In this document: in pieces, positions 24,084 through 32,651 of the stretch
Position numbering within the stretch: the stretch's first letter is position 1
How the letters are laid out: the number at the start of each line of letters is the position of its first letter
The notes under the pieces: model-generated
What the model saw: the letters and a program-made list of their open reading frames with translations, nothing else
What the model was told of the DNA's origin: nothing
Databases searched by the model: none
Program-made: the position numbers and the translations under genes
Assembly (NCBI GenBank): GCA_022509125.1
Contig: JAFLTU010000004.1
Location: forward strand, 1-34,158
Direction of reading: 5' to 3'
Origin: Muribaculaceae bacterium
Lineage (GTDB): Bacteria > Bacteroidota > Bacteroidia > Bacteroidales > Muribaculaceae
DNA: 34,158 nt

Positions 24084-25223
24084 TTATTCTCCTTTTTTCT
24101 CAAACCTGGAATAGACTTTGAGGGTCTCCTCAGCATTTTTCTTCCAGGAAAACCTATTGAGATTTTCTTCCATTTTAGTCTTTTTCTCCTTAATTGCAGT
24201 AGTGTCAAGGAGTCCCTTCTCTATGGCTCTTGACATGTCCTCAACATCATACGGATTGAAATAGAGACTCCCTTCGCCGCATACTTCCGGAATGGAGGAA
24301 ATATTGCTGACAGCTGACAGTGTGCCAAGGGCGGCAGCCTCCAGCGGAGGGAAACCAAATCCCTCGTAATAGGAAGGGAAGACAAACAAATCGGCATTTT
24401 TATAAAGCCACAGAAGTGTCTCTCCATCCACAAAATTAAGATAATGCACTCCCGGACTTTTCTCGATCCTCTCAACCGTTTCTTTGAAGGAATGGTCCTT
24501 TCGGCCCACAATCACCAACTGAAGGTCGCTGAGCTCGGGGTTTTCCTTCACTTTCAAATACGCATCAAGGAGACGGTCGTAGTTCTTTCGCGGTTCCATG
24601 TGGCCCACGCTCAAAAGAAACCTATGTTTCTTCAATTCCTCCGGAAGGTCTTTAGGCTCTTTAAGCCCTTTATCTGAAAAACTTTCTCGATTGATTGCCT
24701 CATGCACCACAGTCACCTTCCCAGGTTCAACTCCAATTAGATTCTCTATTTCTTCTTTCGTGAAGTCTGATATAGATATGATATGGTCGGCCTTTCTTAT
24801 AGAATCCTTCACACGTTTTTTCAGAAACTGATAGCGGAAAAATTCATAAGTCTGGGGAAACCTGTAGAGGCGCAGATCATGCACAGTCAGCATGACCGGG
24901 GTCTTTCTTAACCTCGGGGCATGAAAAAAGGGAGAATGGAAAAGATCGAAACCTTCGGTTTGCTCCTCTCTTCTCCAGAATCTGCCCTCCAAAAGGCTAC
25001 GCTTGATCCGGTTGCTCAGACTCCCGGAGTTGAAAGGGATTTTCTTTATTTTTAAATCCTGGGGCAAAAACTTCTTGGCATAGTCATACTGGTCTTGCAA
25101 AACGTAGACAATGAATTCATTATCGGATTGCAGGATGGAAAATTGATGAAGCAGATTATGGATATATTCCTTGATACCACCCCCCTTGGGTTGATAGAAG
25201 GCACAATTGATTGCTATTTTCAT
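24084..25223 (-). CDS. glycosyltransferase family 4 (mannosyltransferase-like)
   Basis: 379 residues, GT-B fold. The N-terminus, NCAFYQPKGGGIKEYIHNLL, is the acceptor-side loop common in WbaZ/MtfB-type mannosyltransferases. VMLTVHDLRLYRFP and DHIISISDFTKEEI follow. The donor half contains LLSVGHMEPRKNYDRLLDAY, QLVIVGRKDH and FPSYYEGFGFPPLEAAALGT with the E-x7-E motif. The protein is probably cytoplasmic and builds a surface glycan. A mannose donor is a guess from resemblance. It converges with the epimerase gene (48-bp gap) and diverges from the MFS gene. Confidence 0.9.
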   Translation of the reverse strand: MKIAINCAFYQPKGGGIKEYIHNLLHQFSILQSDNEFIVYVLQDQYDYAKKFLPQDLKIKKIPFNSGSLSNRIKRSLLEGRFWRREEQTEGFDLFHSPFFHAPRLRKTPVMLTVHDLRLYRFPQTYEFFRYQFLKKRVKDSIRKADHIISISDFTKEEIENLIGVEPGKVTVVHEAINRESFSDKGLKEPKDLPEELKKHRFLLSVGHMEPRKNYDRLLDAYLKVKENPELSDLQLVIVGRKDHSFKETVERIEKSPGVHYLNFVDGETLLWLYKNADLFVFPSYYEGFGFPPLEAAALGTLSAVSNISSIPEVCGEGSLYFNPYDVEDMSRAIEKGLLDTTAIKEKKTKMEENLNRFSWKKNAEETLKVYSRFEKKGE

Positions 25224-25302
25224 TTCCCGATTTCTTATGGGTGAGAAACTCTTAACACTCAGGAGTTTCGATTTTTTTTCAAATATAATGAATTTTATAG
25301 TA

Positions 25303-25319
25303 ATTTTACATTGTAAAAT
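25303..25319. promoter_or_regulatory. palindromic operator candidate upstream of the MFS gene
   Basis: ATTTTAC-ATT-GTAAAAT is a perfect 7-bp inverted repeat with a three-base centre, ending nine bases before the MFS start codon. It overlaps TAATTTTA (25301-25308), a near match to the TAnnTTTG -7 box. A repressor bound here would block transcription, as is common for efflux genes. No regulator is encoded alongside, so this is inference. Confidence 0.45.
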
Positions 25320-25327
25320 AGGAAATT

Positions 25328-26650
25328 ATGTCAGAAGATTCCGCCCAATTGCAACCGCAAGACTCCCCCACCACCGGAGGATATTATTGGTTTGTGATCA
25401 TATATCTGGTGCTTCTCAGCGCCTTCGGCTCCTTTGTCAACGATATGTATATCCCGACCTTGCCTGTGATGTGTCGGTCTTTCCATTGCTCAGTCTCAAC
25501 ATGCCAGCTTGGCCTCACTTTCGGCATGATTGGCCTCGGTGTGGGCCAGATGCTCTTCGGGCCCTTCAGCGACCGCTGGGGACGCAAACCGATCCTATAT
25601 ATCGCCTTGGTGGTTTTTGCAATCGGAGCCTTCTGCTCTGTATGGTCAAAAAGCATCTGGGAATTCATCTGGTGGCGTCTAGTGCAAGGGTTCGGCGCTT
25701 CCGGCGGTTACTTCCTGGCCCGAACGATTCCTGCAGATATGTATCGTGGACAGGCCCTTGCAAAAGTTATGGCTCTCGTGGGGGCAATCAACGGTTTCGC
25801 CCCGGCAAGTGCACCAGTGCTTGGAGGTTTCGTTTCCCATAAAATTGGATGGCAGGGTATATTCTGGATTCTTTTTGGATTCAGCATCCTTCTTTTGGTG
25901 TTGGCTCCGGCCCTCAAAGAGTCGCTCCCTAAAGAAAGGAGGGTCCAGGGGCATTTTGGAATTGCCTTCAAAAATTATCTATATCTTGTGAAGAACAAGA
26001 AATTCATGATCCATTCCACTCTCAAAGGGGCGGCTCTTGGTCTGATTTTTGCATATGTGTCGGCTGCCCCCTTTATTATCCAAGACCATTACGGATATTC
26101 TCAGTTGCAGTTTGGACTCTTCATGGGATTCAATGCCATCTTCATTGCTTTAGGCGCCACGACTGCCCTCACCTTCAAACCCCTCAAGAAGGCTGCTGTC
26201 TATGGCGGACGCGCCATCATGGTCTTGACAATTGGACAAGGAATTTGTCTCTTTCTTTTAGATAATGTCTGGGTCTATGAGGCATGGAATATCTGTATGA
26301 TTTTCTGCATAGGGTTAATTTTCACTGTCTCCAATACCCTTGCAATGAATGAGGGACGACTTTATGCCGGCGATGCATCGGCTCTTCTCGGGTTCATCGG
26401 ATATGTCTTCGGAGGGATTGCAAGTCCGATGGTGGGACTCGACAATGTGTTGCATTCCACTGCAATCACCCAGGTGGCCTATGCTGCCATTATCCTTCTG
26501 TTTGCACATCTCGCCGAGGTGTTGCCCCCGGAACTTGTACCCACTTTCCAAAGCGCCTCTCGCACAGGGTTGCCTCAATATCCAAAGCCCCTGGCTTCCA
26601 CTAAATCCGATGCTCCTACATCCGATGCTCCTGCCGTTCAGCAAGCTTGA
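25328..26650 (+). CDS. MFS drug exporter of the Bcr/CflA type
   Basis: 440 residues with about twelve hydrophobic helices. After a short polar N-terminus, FVNDMYIPTLPVM resembles the first-helix motif of the DHA1 Bcr/CflA group, and DRWGRKPILY is motif A in the loop between helices 2 and 3. RLVQGFGASGGYFLARTIPADMYRG fits motif B/C around helices 4-5. The protein is expected to export small molecules or drugs by proton antiport in the inner membrane; the substrate is unknown. The C-terminal ~35 residues are Pro/Ser/Ala-rich with the near-repeat SDAPTSDAP. queA starts six bases after the stop, so the two genes form an operon without an obvious functional link. Confidence 0.88.
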   Translation: MSEDSAQLQPQDSPTTGGYYWFVIIYLVLLSAFGSFVNDMYIPTLPVMCRSFHCSVSTCQLGLTFGMIGLGVGQMLFGPFSDRWGRKPILYIALVVFAIGAFCSVWSKSIWEFIWWRLVQGFGASGGYFLARTIPADMYRGQALAKVMALVGAINGFAPASAPVLGGFVSHKIGWQGIFWILFGFSILLLVLAPALKESLPKERRVQGHFGIAFKNYLYLVKNKKFMIHSTLKGAALGLIFAYVSAAPFIIQDHYGYSQLQFGLFMGFNAIFIALGATTALTFKPLKKAAVYGGRAIMVLTIGQGICLFLLDNVWVYEAWNICMIFCIGLIFTVSNTLAMNEGRLYAGDASALLGFIGYVFGGIASPMVGLDNVLHSTAITQVAYAAIILLFAHLAEVLPPELVPTFQSASRTGLPQYPKPLASTKSDAPTSDAPAVQQA

Positions 26651-26656
26651 TTCAAT

Positions 26657-27880
26657 ATGGTTAGAGATATAACTATCGAGGATTTTGATTACTCTTTGCC
26701 GGAGAGTCAGATACCGTTGCATCCTTTGCCGGCAAGAGATGAGTGTAAGTTGCTCGTTTTTTCTCCTGGCGGAAGAATCTACCACCGTGTATTCAAAGAG
26801 CTTCCTGATCTTTTGCCCCCGGGGGCACTTCTGGTATGCAACGACACTAAGGTGATTAATGCCCGGCTTGCCTTCCATAAGGATAGCGGAGCCGCCATCG
26901 AGCTGTTCCTTCTCGAACCCTCATCTCCCTCTGATTATGCCCTTAATTTCCAAAGCCGGGAAGTTTGCCGATGGAAATGCCTGGTCGGAAATTCCAAGAA
27001 GTGGAAAGAAGGAGAAATCCGGGCCATTGTGAAACCCATAAATGGATGTGACGAAATTATTATCAAAGCCCGACGAATTGAAACTTTGGCCGATGGTGCC
27101 TCCGTAATTGAATTCAGGTGGGACAAAGACGACTATACCTTCGGCCAAATTTTGGAGATTGCCGGACGCATCCCGATTCCTCCCTATCTCAATCGTGAAA
27201 GTGAGGAATCAGACCTCATCGACTATCAAACTGTTTATGCCAGGGTTAAGGGATCTGTGGCCGCTCCCACTGCCGGACTACATTTCACACCCCGCCTCTT
27301 CGATTCTATCTCGGCTCATGCTGTCCCGATAATGAAAGTCACCCTTCATGTCGGCGCCGGCACGTTTCGTCCCGTTAAATCCTCTTCGATTGGTGAGCAT
27401 GAGATGCATGCCGAGCCATTCAATGTGACCCGCAGTCTCTTAAATTCTCTTATAGAATGGAAGAGAAGAGGCCGACCTGTTGTCGCGGTTGGCACAACTA
27501 CTGTCCGCACTCTTGAATCGTTGCCATATATCGGAAGAAATATCTTGCAAGGAGTGGGAAATTATGCCAAGGTTGAACAATGGCAGCCTTATGCTTCGGA
27601 AGATTTCGACACTCTTGAGGCCCTGAAGGCTATTCTTGCAAAAATGGATGAGGATCATCTGGATTCCATTTCGGCTTCCACATCTATTATGATAGCTCCG
27701 GGCTTTAAATGGAGGATAGTGGATTGTATCGTAACCAATTTCCATCAACCGAAGTCCACCCTTCTTCTTCTTGTTGCCTCATTCATAGGAGAAGACAAAT
27801 GGCGCCCTATGTATGAGGAGGCTCTGCGTGAGGGTTATCGTTTCCTCTCTTATGGAGACGCATGCCTTTTGGTGAAATAA
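26657..27880 (+). CDS. queA: S-adenosylmethionine:tRNA ribosyltransferase-isomerase
   Basis: 407 residues. It transfers and isomerises the ribosyl part of SAM onto 7-aminomethyl-7-deazaguanine in tRNA, giving epoxyqueuosine. Visible family segments are FDYSLPESQIPLHPLPARD at the N-terminus, LLVCNDTKVINARL, GRIPIPPYLNRESEESDLIDYQT, VAAPTAGLHFT, LHVGAGTFRPV, GTTTVRTLES and VTNFHQPKSTLLLLVASF. The protein is about 60 residues longer than E. coli QueA, the usual size in Bacteroidota. It acts in the cytoplasm. The gene follows the MFS gene by six bases and converges on the M23 gene with a 10-base gap, leaving no space for a separate terminator. Confidence 0.96.
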   Translation: MVRDITIEDFDYSLPESQIPLHPLPARDECKLLVFSPGGRIYHRVFKELPDLLPPGALLVCNDTKVINARLAFHKDSGAAIELFLLEPSSPSDYALNFQSREVCRWKCLVGNSKKWKEGEIRAIVKPINGCDEIIIKARRIETLADGASVIEFRWDKDDYTFGQILEIAGRIPIPPYLNRESEESDLIDYQTVYARVKGSVAAPTAGLHFTPRLFDSISAHAVPIMKVTLHVGAGTFRPVKSSSIGEHEMHAEPFNVTRSLLNSLIEWKRRGRPVVAVGTTTVRTLESLPYIGRNILQGVGNYAKVEQWQPYASEDFDTLEALKAILAKMDEDHLDSISASTSIMIAPGFKWRIVDCIVTNFHQPKSTLLLLVASFIGEDKWRPMYEEALREGYRFLSYGDACLLVK

Positions 27881-27890
27881 AATTCCTTAT

Positions 27891-28730
27891 CTAAGGCTTT
27901 GCCTCTTTACTTTTCATATTAAACCAGGGAATTGGATCAACCGGAGATCCCAGATAGCGAGTTTCAAAATGTAGGTGAGGTCCTGTGGCATTCCCTGTGG
28001 TTCCTCCAAGCCCTAAGGCCTCTCCAGCTCTCAACTTCGTGCCCGGAGCTGCCAAATCGATATTCAGATGGCCATATAGAGTTTCAAGTCCTCCGGCATG
28101 GCTTACTATTATATATTTCCCATATCCACCTGGATCATATCCTATTTTTGTCACCACCCCGGGCAAGACACATCTAACTGTGTCGCCCATTCCAAGGGAT
28201 ATGTCTATACCATAATGAAAACGTCGGAATCTGCGCCGATAACCGTAACCCGATGTTAAGTCGCCTTCTGCCGGAAGCATAAAATCCCGATAGTCATACT
28301 CAGGCAATTCTCCCTGGTAAGGCACATATCTTGAATAACGTCCCCTGGGGGTTCTTGGGCTTTTCCCTCCCCAGTCTCCCGTCTCATAATACCCATGGTA
28401 TTCATAAATCGACGATAGATAAGATAAAACATCCGTAGCTACCCGGTCGTCAACAATGGCTTCAGCATAATAGTCGCCCACTATATCTGAGAGTTCATTC
28501 GGCACTTCTGCTTCCTCCTCATCAGTCTCATCTGTCTCCCCTGCCACTGTCTCTATCAATGCCTGGAAAACATCAGGAGTCTCGGCTTTTCCGACAAAAC
28601 AAAATAAAATATTAAAAATAATAGCTATTAAAAGAAGGCCGAAGCTTGACTTGGGGGAAATCTTTAAAAGGGTCGCCTTTATGGCAACCCCTTTTTTCTC
28701 TTTTTTCGCTATTGTCTGCTTTTTCTCCAT
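27891..28730 (-). CDS. M23 family zinc endopeptidase, membrane-anchored
   Basis: 279 residues. A lysine-rich cytoplasmic start (1-28) precedes one membrane helix (~29-47). A very acidic linker (GETDETDEEEAE, ~64-75) leads to a LytM domain at ~150-262. Zinc and catalytic residues are present: His172 and Asp176 (HYGID), His221 (YGHL) and His252/His254 (PHLHFE). It therefore looks active against peptidoglycan cross-bridges, unlike the degenerate LytM activators. The ATG overlaps the wzz stop (TGATG), so it is translationally coupled to the polysaccharide export genes. Opening the wall for the export complex is a reasonable but unproven role. Confidence 0.88.
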   Translation of the reverse strand: MEKKQTIAKKEKKGVAIKATLLKISPKSSFGLLLIAIIFNILFCFVGKAETPDVFQALIETVAGETDETDEEEAEVPNELSDIVGDYYAEAIVDDRVATDVLSYLSSIYEYHGYYETGDWGGKSPRTPRGRYSRYVPYQGELPEYDYRDFMLPAEGDLTSGYGYRRRFRRFHYGIDISLGMGDTVRCVLPGVVTKIGYDPGGYGKYIIVSHAGGLETLYGHLNIDLAAPGTKLRAGEALGLGGTTGNATGPHLHFETRYLGSPVDPIPWFNMKSKEAKP

Positions 28731-29899
28731 CAGTCTTTAGGAGTCTCTGTCTCCTTCTTTTCCTTCACTTTAGCTTTGTATTCCTCCACCAGAGGAGTCC
28801 CGAAAAGTATCCAGGCCGAGCAGGCAATGAAAGCCAAGAAAGCGCATCCCCCGATAATCAGACCTCTTTTCGGAGAGGTGGGCCGCATCGCAACTGTAGC
28901 AGGAGTGATTTCCGTATAAACCGGGGTTGTTTCTTGCACTCGTGATTTGGCGTTCTGCACCTGTAGAGAAGTCTCATTGTACAGATTGAATGCCAGATTC
29001 GACTCGTTTTCAAGTCTCTCTTGAGTCACTTGGGCTGACCGGGTGGCAAGATTTTGGTTGCGGTCTATGTAATCGGCCAGGCGTTGCTGGGCCTTGTAGT
29101 ATTCCTGCTGGGCCTCTTCGTTTAGTTTCTGGGCATATTCTAAATCCTGGCGAGCTTTATTTGTGCGATAATCGGTCACATAGTCCCTAAGACGATCCAC
29201 GACAGTATCCACGAGAATTGCGCTCACCATGGGGTCTTGCATCCTAGTCTCAATCGTGATGACGTTGGTTTTCTGGTCTATACTTGCTGACACTCTTTGA
29301 CGCAACATCCCGACAAGTCCCGCCTCCTGGGGGGTCAGCTTGAAATTGTCCACTGTGTGTTCCTCCGGAACTTTGTTGTCGTCCTTCTTACGGCCAATGG
29401 AGGCTACTGCTCCAATTGCACGATTGGGAAGGCTCATCACATAGCTCCACCAAGGACGTTTCGTCTCATTGAGAAGATATTCCTTCACAGTGAAGGTTTC
29501 TCCCTTGCTGTCAGTTAGCTTAACATCGAACAGACTGGTTGCAAAAGGCACTGACTCCACTATGTCAGGATAAAGAGTGGGATAAACTGCGTCTGCTCCC
29601 GAATTTCCGCTGGCAGAAATTCCGGCCATCGAAGCCAGGGCCCCTAAGCCTCCGCTGATAGCTCCCCGGCCGCTCTTCGACTCCGGAGCCAGCTTCACAG
29701 CTGTGGTGTATTCATTCGGTATGCTGTAGGCTATTATCAAACCTGCGAGCGCACCCCAAAGACACCATATCAGGATGGTTTTCCTGTTGGCCCACAATTT
29801 ATAGGCCAGCTCCAAAAGATCAATCTCTTTCTCTTCCGGTTCTGAGCTTTGACCCTTAGTCGATTGCTCCAGCTCTTCCTTCTTTTTATCCTCTGCCAT
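28730..29899 (-). CDS. Wzz-family polysaccharide chain-length/co-polymerase protein
   Basis: 389 residues. After a charged cytoplasmic start (DLLELAYKLWANRKTI) comes helix 1 (~40-62), then a long periplasmic region with coiled-coil character (residues ~255-315, rich in Gln/Glu/Lys) and a second helix at about 348-368. Just before that helix lies a proline-rich segment, TPATVAMRPTSPKRG, the usual Wzz signature. No tyrosine-kinase domain is fused. The protein governs chain length and couples Wzy polymerisation to the outer-membrane exporter. It sits 81 bases after the SLBB exporter gene and overlaps the M23 gene by one base. Confidence 0.9.
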   Translation of the reverse strand: MAEDKKKEELEQSTKGQSSEPEEKEIDLLELAYKLWANRKTILIWCLWGALAGLIIAYSIPNEYTTAVKLAPESKSGRGAISGGLGALASMAGISASGNSGADAVYPTLYPDIVESVPFATSLFDVKLTDSKGETFTVKEYLLNETKRPWWSYVMSLPNRAIGAVASIGRKKDDNKVPEEHTVDNFKLTPQEAGLVGMLRQRVSASIDQKTNVITIETRMQDPMVSAILVDTVVDRLRDYVTDYRTNKARQDLEYAQKLNEEAQQEYYKAQQRLADYIDRNQNLATRSAQVTQERLENESNLAFNLYNETSLQVQNAKSRVQETTPVYTEITPATVAMRPTSPKRGLIIGGCAFLAFIACSAWILFGTPLVEEYKAKVKEKKETETPKD

Positions 29900-29980
29900 C
29901 CTTAGCGACGATAATAATTCGTTTCTGTCTGTATTTGATCAAGATTTCCAATTGTTCAGGCTATCCCAAAATTGTTCGCG

Positions 29981-32530
29981 CTACCTGAATATATTCAAGA
30001 TAGTTGCCGCAAGGGTTGCCACAGATGTGAAACTGCTGGCCAAGGCCATGATCTGCGTCCAGTTGACTCCCGAATTTGCTGCCTTCGAGGGCACGATAAT
30101 CTGGCAGCCCGGTTCTATGGGGCTACTTCGTTTGGCCTTTGCCACTGTGCCGTTAAGATAGACAATGAAGGCCTTCCCCTTTTTTGCCCGCTCCCCGTAG
30201 CCGCCGGCCTGGTCTATGTAATAGCCAAGTTTCTTTCCCGGCTCATACACCACTGAGTTGGGAAACATCACGTCGCCCGAAATTTTGACTGTGCTTTGGA
30301 ATTGTGGGATATATAGTTGGTCACCCTCCACGAGCACGAGGTCGTAGTGGCTCCCCGGGTAAGCCAATGCCTTCTCAAGATCGATACCGACATTATAAGT
30401 TTCTGCAACCTCTATTTTGGTCAAGGCGATGGAGTCGCCGCCGCTCTCCTGATTTTGGGCCATGGCCAGACGAAGCGCCTCTTTGCGGCTCTCATATTCA
30501 TCTTCAGATAGTTTGCGTTCCAGATGCGCTCCTTTCACATATGCCGCGTCAAGCACTCCTCCGGCTCTGCGGATGAGGTCGGAAACCCTCTCGTTGCGTT
30601 TTTCCAACACATAATCACCTGCGAAGAGCACTTCCCCGTTGACCGACACTGAGGCCTGGGGCTCATAGCCCGGGCTTTGGCGCACATGCACCATGTCGTA
30701 TGGCTGCAATTTGAAGTCTACTCCCGAGCCCACTCTAAGCGACTGATCAATCGAAAGGGAAAAGATTTTGGCCAATTGCTCGGTCTGTTCTGTGGCAGCC
30801 GGGTCTACAATGCGTCGGGCCACGTCTATACGGGCCGTTGAAGCTCCCTCCAACAGTCCTCCTGCCTGCAGAATCAGGTCTTCAAGTGTCGTATTTTCCG
30901 CATAGGGATATTCTCCCGGGAAGGCAACCTGTCCATCGATTGTCAAGACTCCGCGGTCGATGATATCCTCTATACTCGACACCACCAACACGTCATTTTT
31001 CTTAAGTTCGACATCAGGAGCACGGCCTGTCAGGATTTCTCCAAGATCCAGGGCCATAACCTGCAACTGCAGCTCCGGGCCCTCCCGATAGAGCAAGGCT
31101 CTTCCGGTGTAGGCATCCTCCTTTAGCCCTTCGGCAACCCCCAAAAGCTCTGCCACAGTTGATACATTGGGACCGATGGCATACATACCCGGACGCATCA
31201 CGGATCCCTGCAGTTCAACCTTGTTAGTGTATCGGTCGAGCACCGTCCCCACTGTCACTATGTCGCCATCCTGAAGGTGATAAACGTTGAATTCGTTGTT
31301 TTCTACGTTATAAAGTTCGTTTTCAAATCCCGTGTGGCGCTGAAGTCTCACCATCCCCGAATAAGCATCCCCCGCAAATCCTCCGGCATACCCGATTAGA
31401 GTCTCCACTGTCTCCTGGGGTAGCATTTCATAGTACATCGGACGCTTCACATTGCCGGTGATATTGACAAGCTGCTCATAGGGAGGCACTATTACTACGT
31501 CGCCCTCCTGGAGGGTTATGTTGCCATCCGATTTGCCGTTCATGATGTAGTCATAGACATCCACACCCGCCACCTTTCTGCCGTTGCGCAGCACCTGGAT
31601 GTTTCTTAGCGAACCGATATCGTTGATACCTCCGGCCAGATAAAGAGCGTTGAAGACTGAGGAGAATGGAGAGACAAGGAAGGTTCCAGGAGTTTCCACT
31701 TCTCCCATAACATTGATAATGACCGAACGCGTCTCGCCAAGGGTCAGTGAGATGTCGGTCTCCGAGTCATTGACCCCTGAATATTTCTTGGAGAAGGCAT
31801 TTTTTATATGATTGTTGGCCTGATTGATGGTCATCCCGTTAAGATAGACCGGGCCCAGTTGATCCACCATAATTGCCCCCTCCGGAGATATAATCTGGCG
31901 GAGATGCTCCTCGTTGGCTCCCCAGATGTCGATAATCACCTCGTCGCCGGGACCAAGAAGATAGTTCTGGGGTGTGCCGACGTTCACATTGGGTTCAAAG
32001 GTCAGTTGATTGGTGTTGAAGATATCGTGGCCGAAGATAATCTTCTCGGGAATGGTGTCGGTCATTTCCTCTTCGTTCAGCCAAAGCATCTCGTCGAGGG
32101 AACTTGCGAAGATGTCCACTTCCTCCTCTTCCATAAGTTCATCTTCAGATCCCGTTGTTGAAGATTTGGAAGTTTTGGATGTTTTCGTGGATGAAGTTTT
32201 CGTCTTGGAAGAAGACTTAGACGATGTCTTGGTTGATGATTTTTTGGAAACAGCCTTGTTGTTTTGGGAAGAAGTGCGGGTTCGCGAACTTCCTGCTGTC
32301 ATAGTCCCAGAGGCATTTTCGGCCGCCTGCTGTGCCTCATATTGAGCCTTTATCCTTTGGGCCTGTTCGGGGGTCACTCCCTTGGCAAGCAATTCCTGGC
32401 CGATTTGTTCCTGTGACTTGCCCGCAGCCGCCTGCTGCTTGATATACGCAATCACCTGTTGGTCGGTCATCGCCCAGCTAAGCATCGCGATGCTCATCAA
32501 CAAAAGCAACAATAGATTTCTTTTCTTCAT
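29981..32530 (-). CDS. SLBB-domain polysaccharide export outer-membrane protein (Wza-like)
   Basis: 849 residues from the ATG at 32530, which begins a clear signal peptide (KKRNLLLLLLMSIAMLSWA); the upstream in-frame TTG adds only 16 unconvincing residues. The mature N-terminus has a short helical module (TDQQVIAYIKQQAAAG...GVTPEQAQRI), then about 50 residues almost wholly Ser/Lys/Thr. The export domain follows (NYLGPGDEVIIDIWG-type segment, LLGPGDEVIIDIWG), then repeated SLBB units (for example VNVMGEV, GNVKRPMYYE, LQGSVMRPGMYA, GQVAFPGEYPYAE, NGEVLFAGDYVL, SGDVMFPNSV). The protein is several SLBB units longer than E. coli Wza. It probably forms the outer-membrane or periplasmic conduit for capsule or exopolysaccharide, working with Wzz and M23 downstream. 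Confidence 0.9.
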   Translation of the reverse strand: MKKRNLLLLLLMSIAMLSWAMTDQQVIAYIKQQAAAGKSQEQIGQELLAKGVTPEQAQRIKAQYEAQQAAENASGTMTAGSSRTRTSSQNNKAVSKKSSTKTSSKSSSKTKTSSTKTSKTSKSSTTGSEDELMEEEEVDIFASSLDEMLWLNEEEMTDTIPEKIIFGHDIFNTNQLTFEPNVNVGTPQNYLLGPGDEVIIDIWGANEEHLRQIISPEGAIMVDQLGPVYLNGMTINQANNHIKNAFSKKYSGVNDSETDISLTLGETRSVIINVMGEVETPGTFLVSPFSSVFNALYLAGGINDIGSLRNIQVLRNGRKVAGVDVYDYIMNGKSDGNITLQEGDVVIVPPYEQLVNITGNVKRPMYYEMLPQETVETLIGYAGGFAGDAYSGMVRLQRHTGFENELYNVENNEFNVYHLQDGDIVTVGTVLDRYTNKVELQGSVMRPGMYAIGPNVSTVAELLGVAEGLKEDAYTGRALLYREGPELQLQVMALDLGEILTGRAPDVELKKNDVLVVSSIEDIIDRGVLTIDGQVAFPGEYPYAENTTLEDLILQAGGLLEGASTARIDVARRIVDPAATEQTEQLAKIFSLSIDQSLRVGSGVDFKLQPYDMVHVRQSPGYEPQASVSVNGEVLFAGDYVLEKRNERVSDLIRRAGGVLDAAYVKGAHLERKLSEDEYESRKEALRLAMAQNQESGGDSIALTKIEVAETYNVGIDLEKALAYPGSHYDLVLVEGDQLYIPQFQSTVKISGDVMFPNSVVYEPGKKLGYYIDQAGGYGERAKKGKAFIVYLNGTVAKAKRSSPIEPGCQIIVPSKAANSGVNWTQIMALASSFTSVATLAATILNIFR

Positions 32531-32615
32531 AATGATGCCTGGTTTGGTGCTGGCGCCTCCCGGGATTCCCTTGCCCAAGGCAGGCCCCTATTTCCCCCTA
32601 TTTCTTCCAACTTAG

Positions 32616-32623
32616 CAAAGTTA
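32616..32623 (-). promoter_or_regulatory. candidate -7 box for the polysaccharide export operon
   Basis: TAACTTTG on the minus strand, in the same CAAAGTTAATGAA plus-strand context as the rnpA box. No good -33 TTTG is seen. The leader to the ATG at 32530 would be about 80 bases and is unusually GC-rich for this window. Confidence 0.4.
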
Positions 32624-32638
32624 ATGAAATTTATTGGT

Positions 32639-32646
32639 TAAATTTG
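32639..32646 (+). promoter_or_regulatory. candidate -7 box for the ApgM-like gene
   Basis: TAAATTTG fits TAnnTTTG and ends five bases before the ATG at 32652, so transcription would begin at or next to the start codon (a leaderless message). There is no clear TTTG 19-21 bases upstream. The divergent -7 box of the export operon lies 16 bases away. Confidence 0.35.
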
Positions 32647-32651
32647 CATCG

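Noticed and set aside
26315-26878. 187-codon minus-strand frame over the MFS/queA junction
   Set aside because: It is antisense to two well-supported genes and its translation shows no family signature.
27884-27896. CCTTA-TC-TAAGG between queA and the M23 gene as a shared terminator
   Set aside because: A two-base loop with 5-bp arms and no T-tract cannot form a normal intrinsic terminator.
32551-32584. GC-rich leader of the SLBB gene with several short self-complementary stretches, considered as a riboswitch or attenuator
   Set aside because: Only 4-bp pairings could be drawn and no known riboswitch core was recognised.
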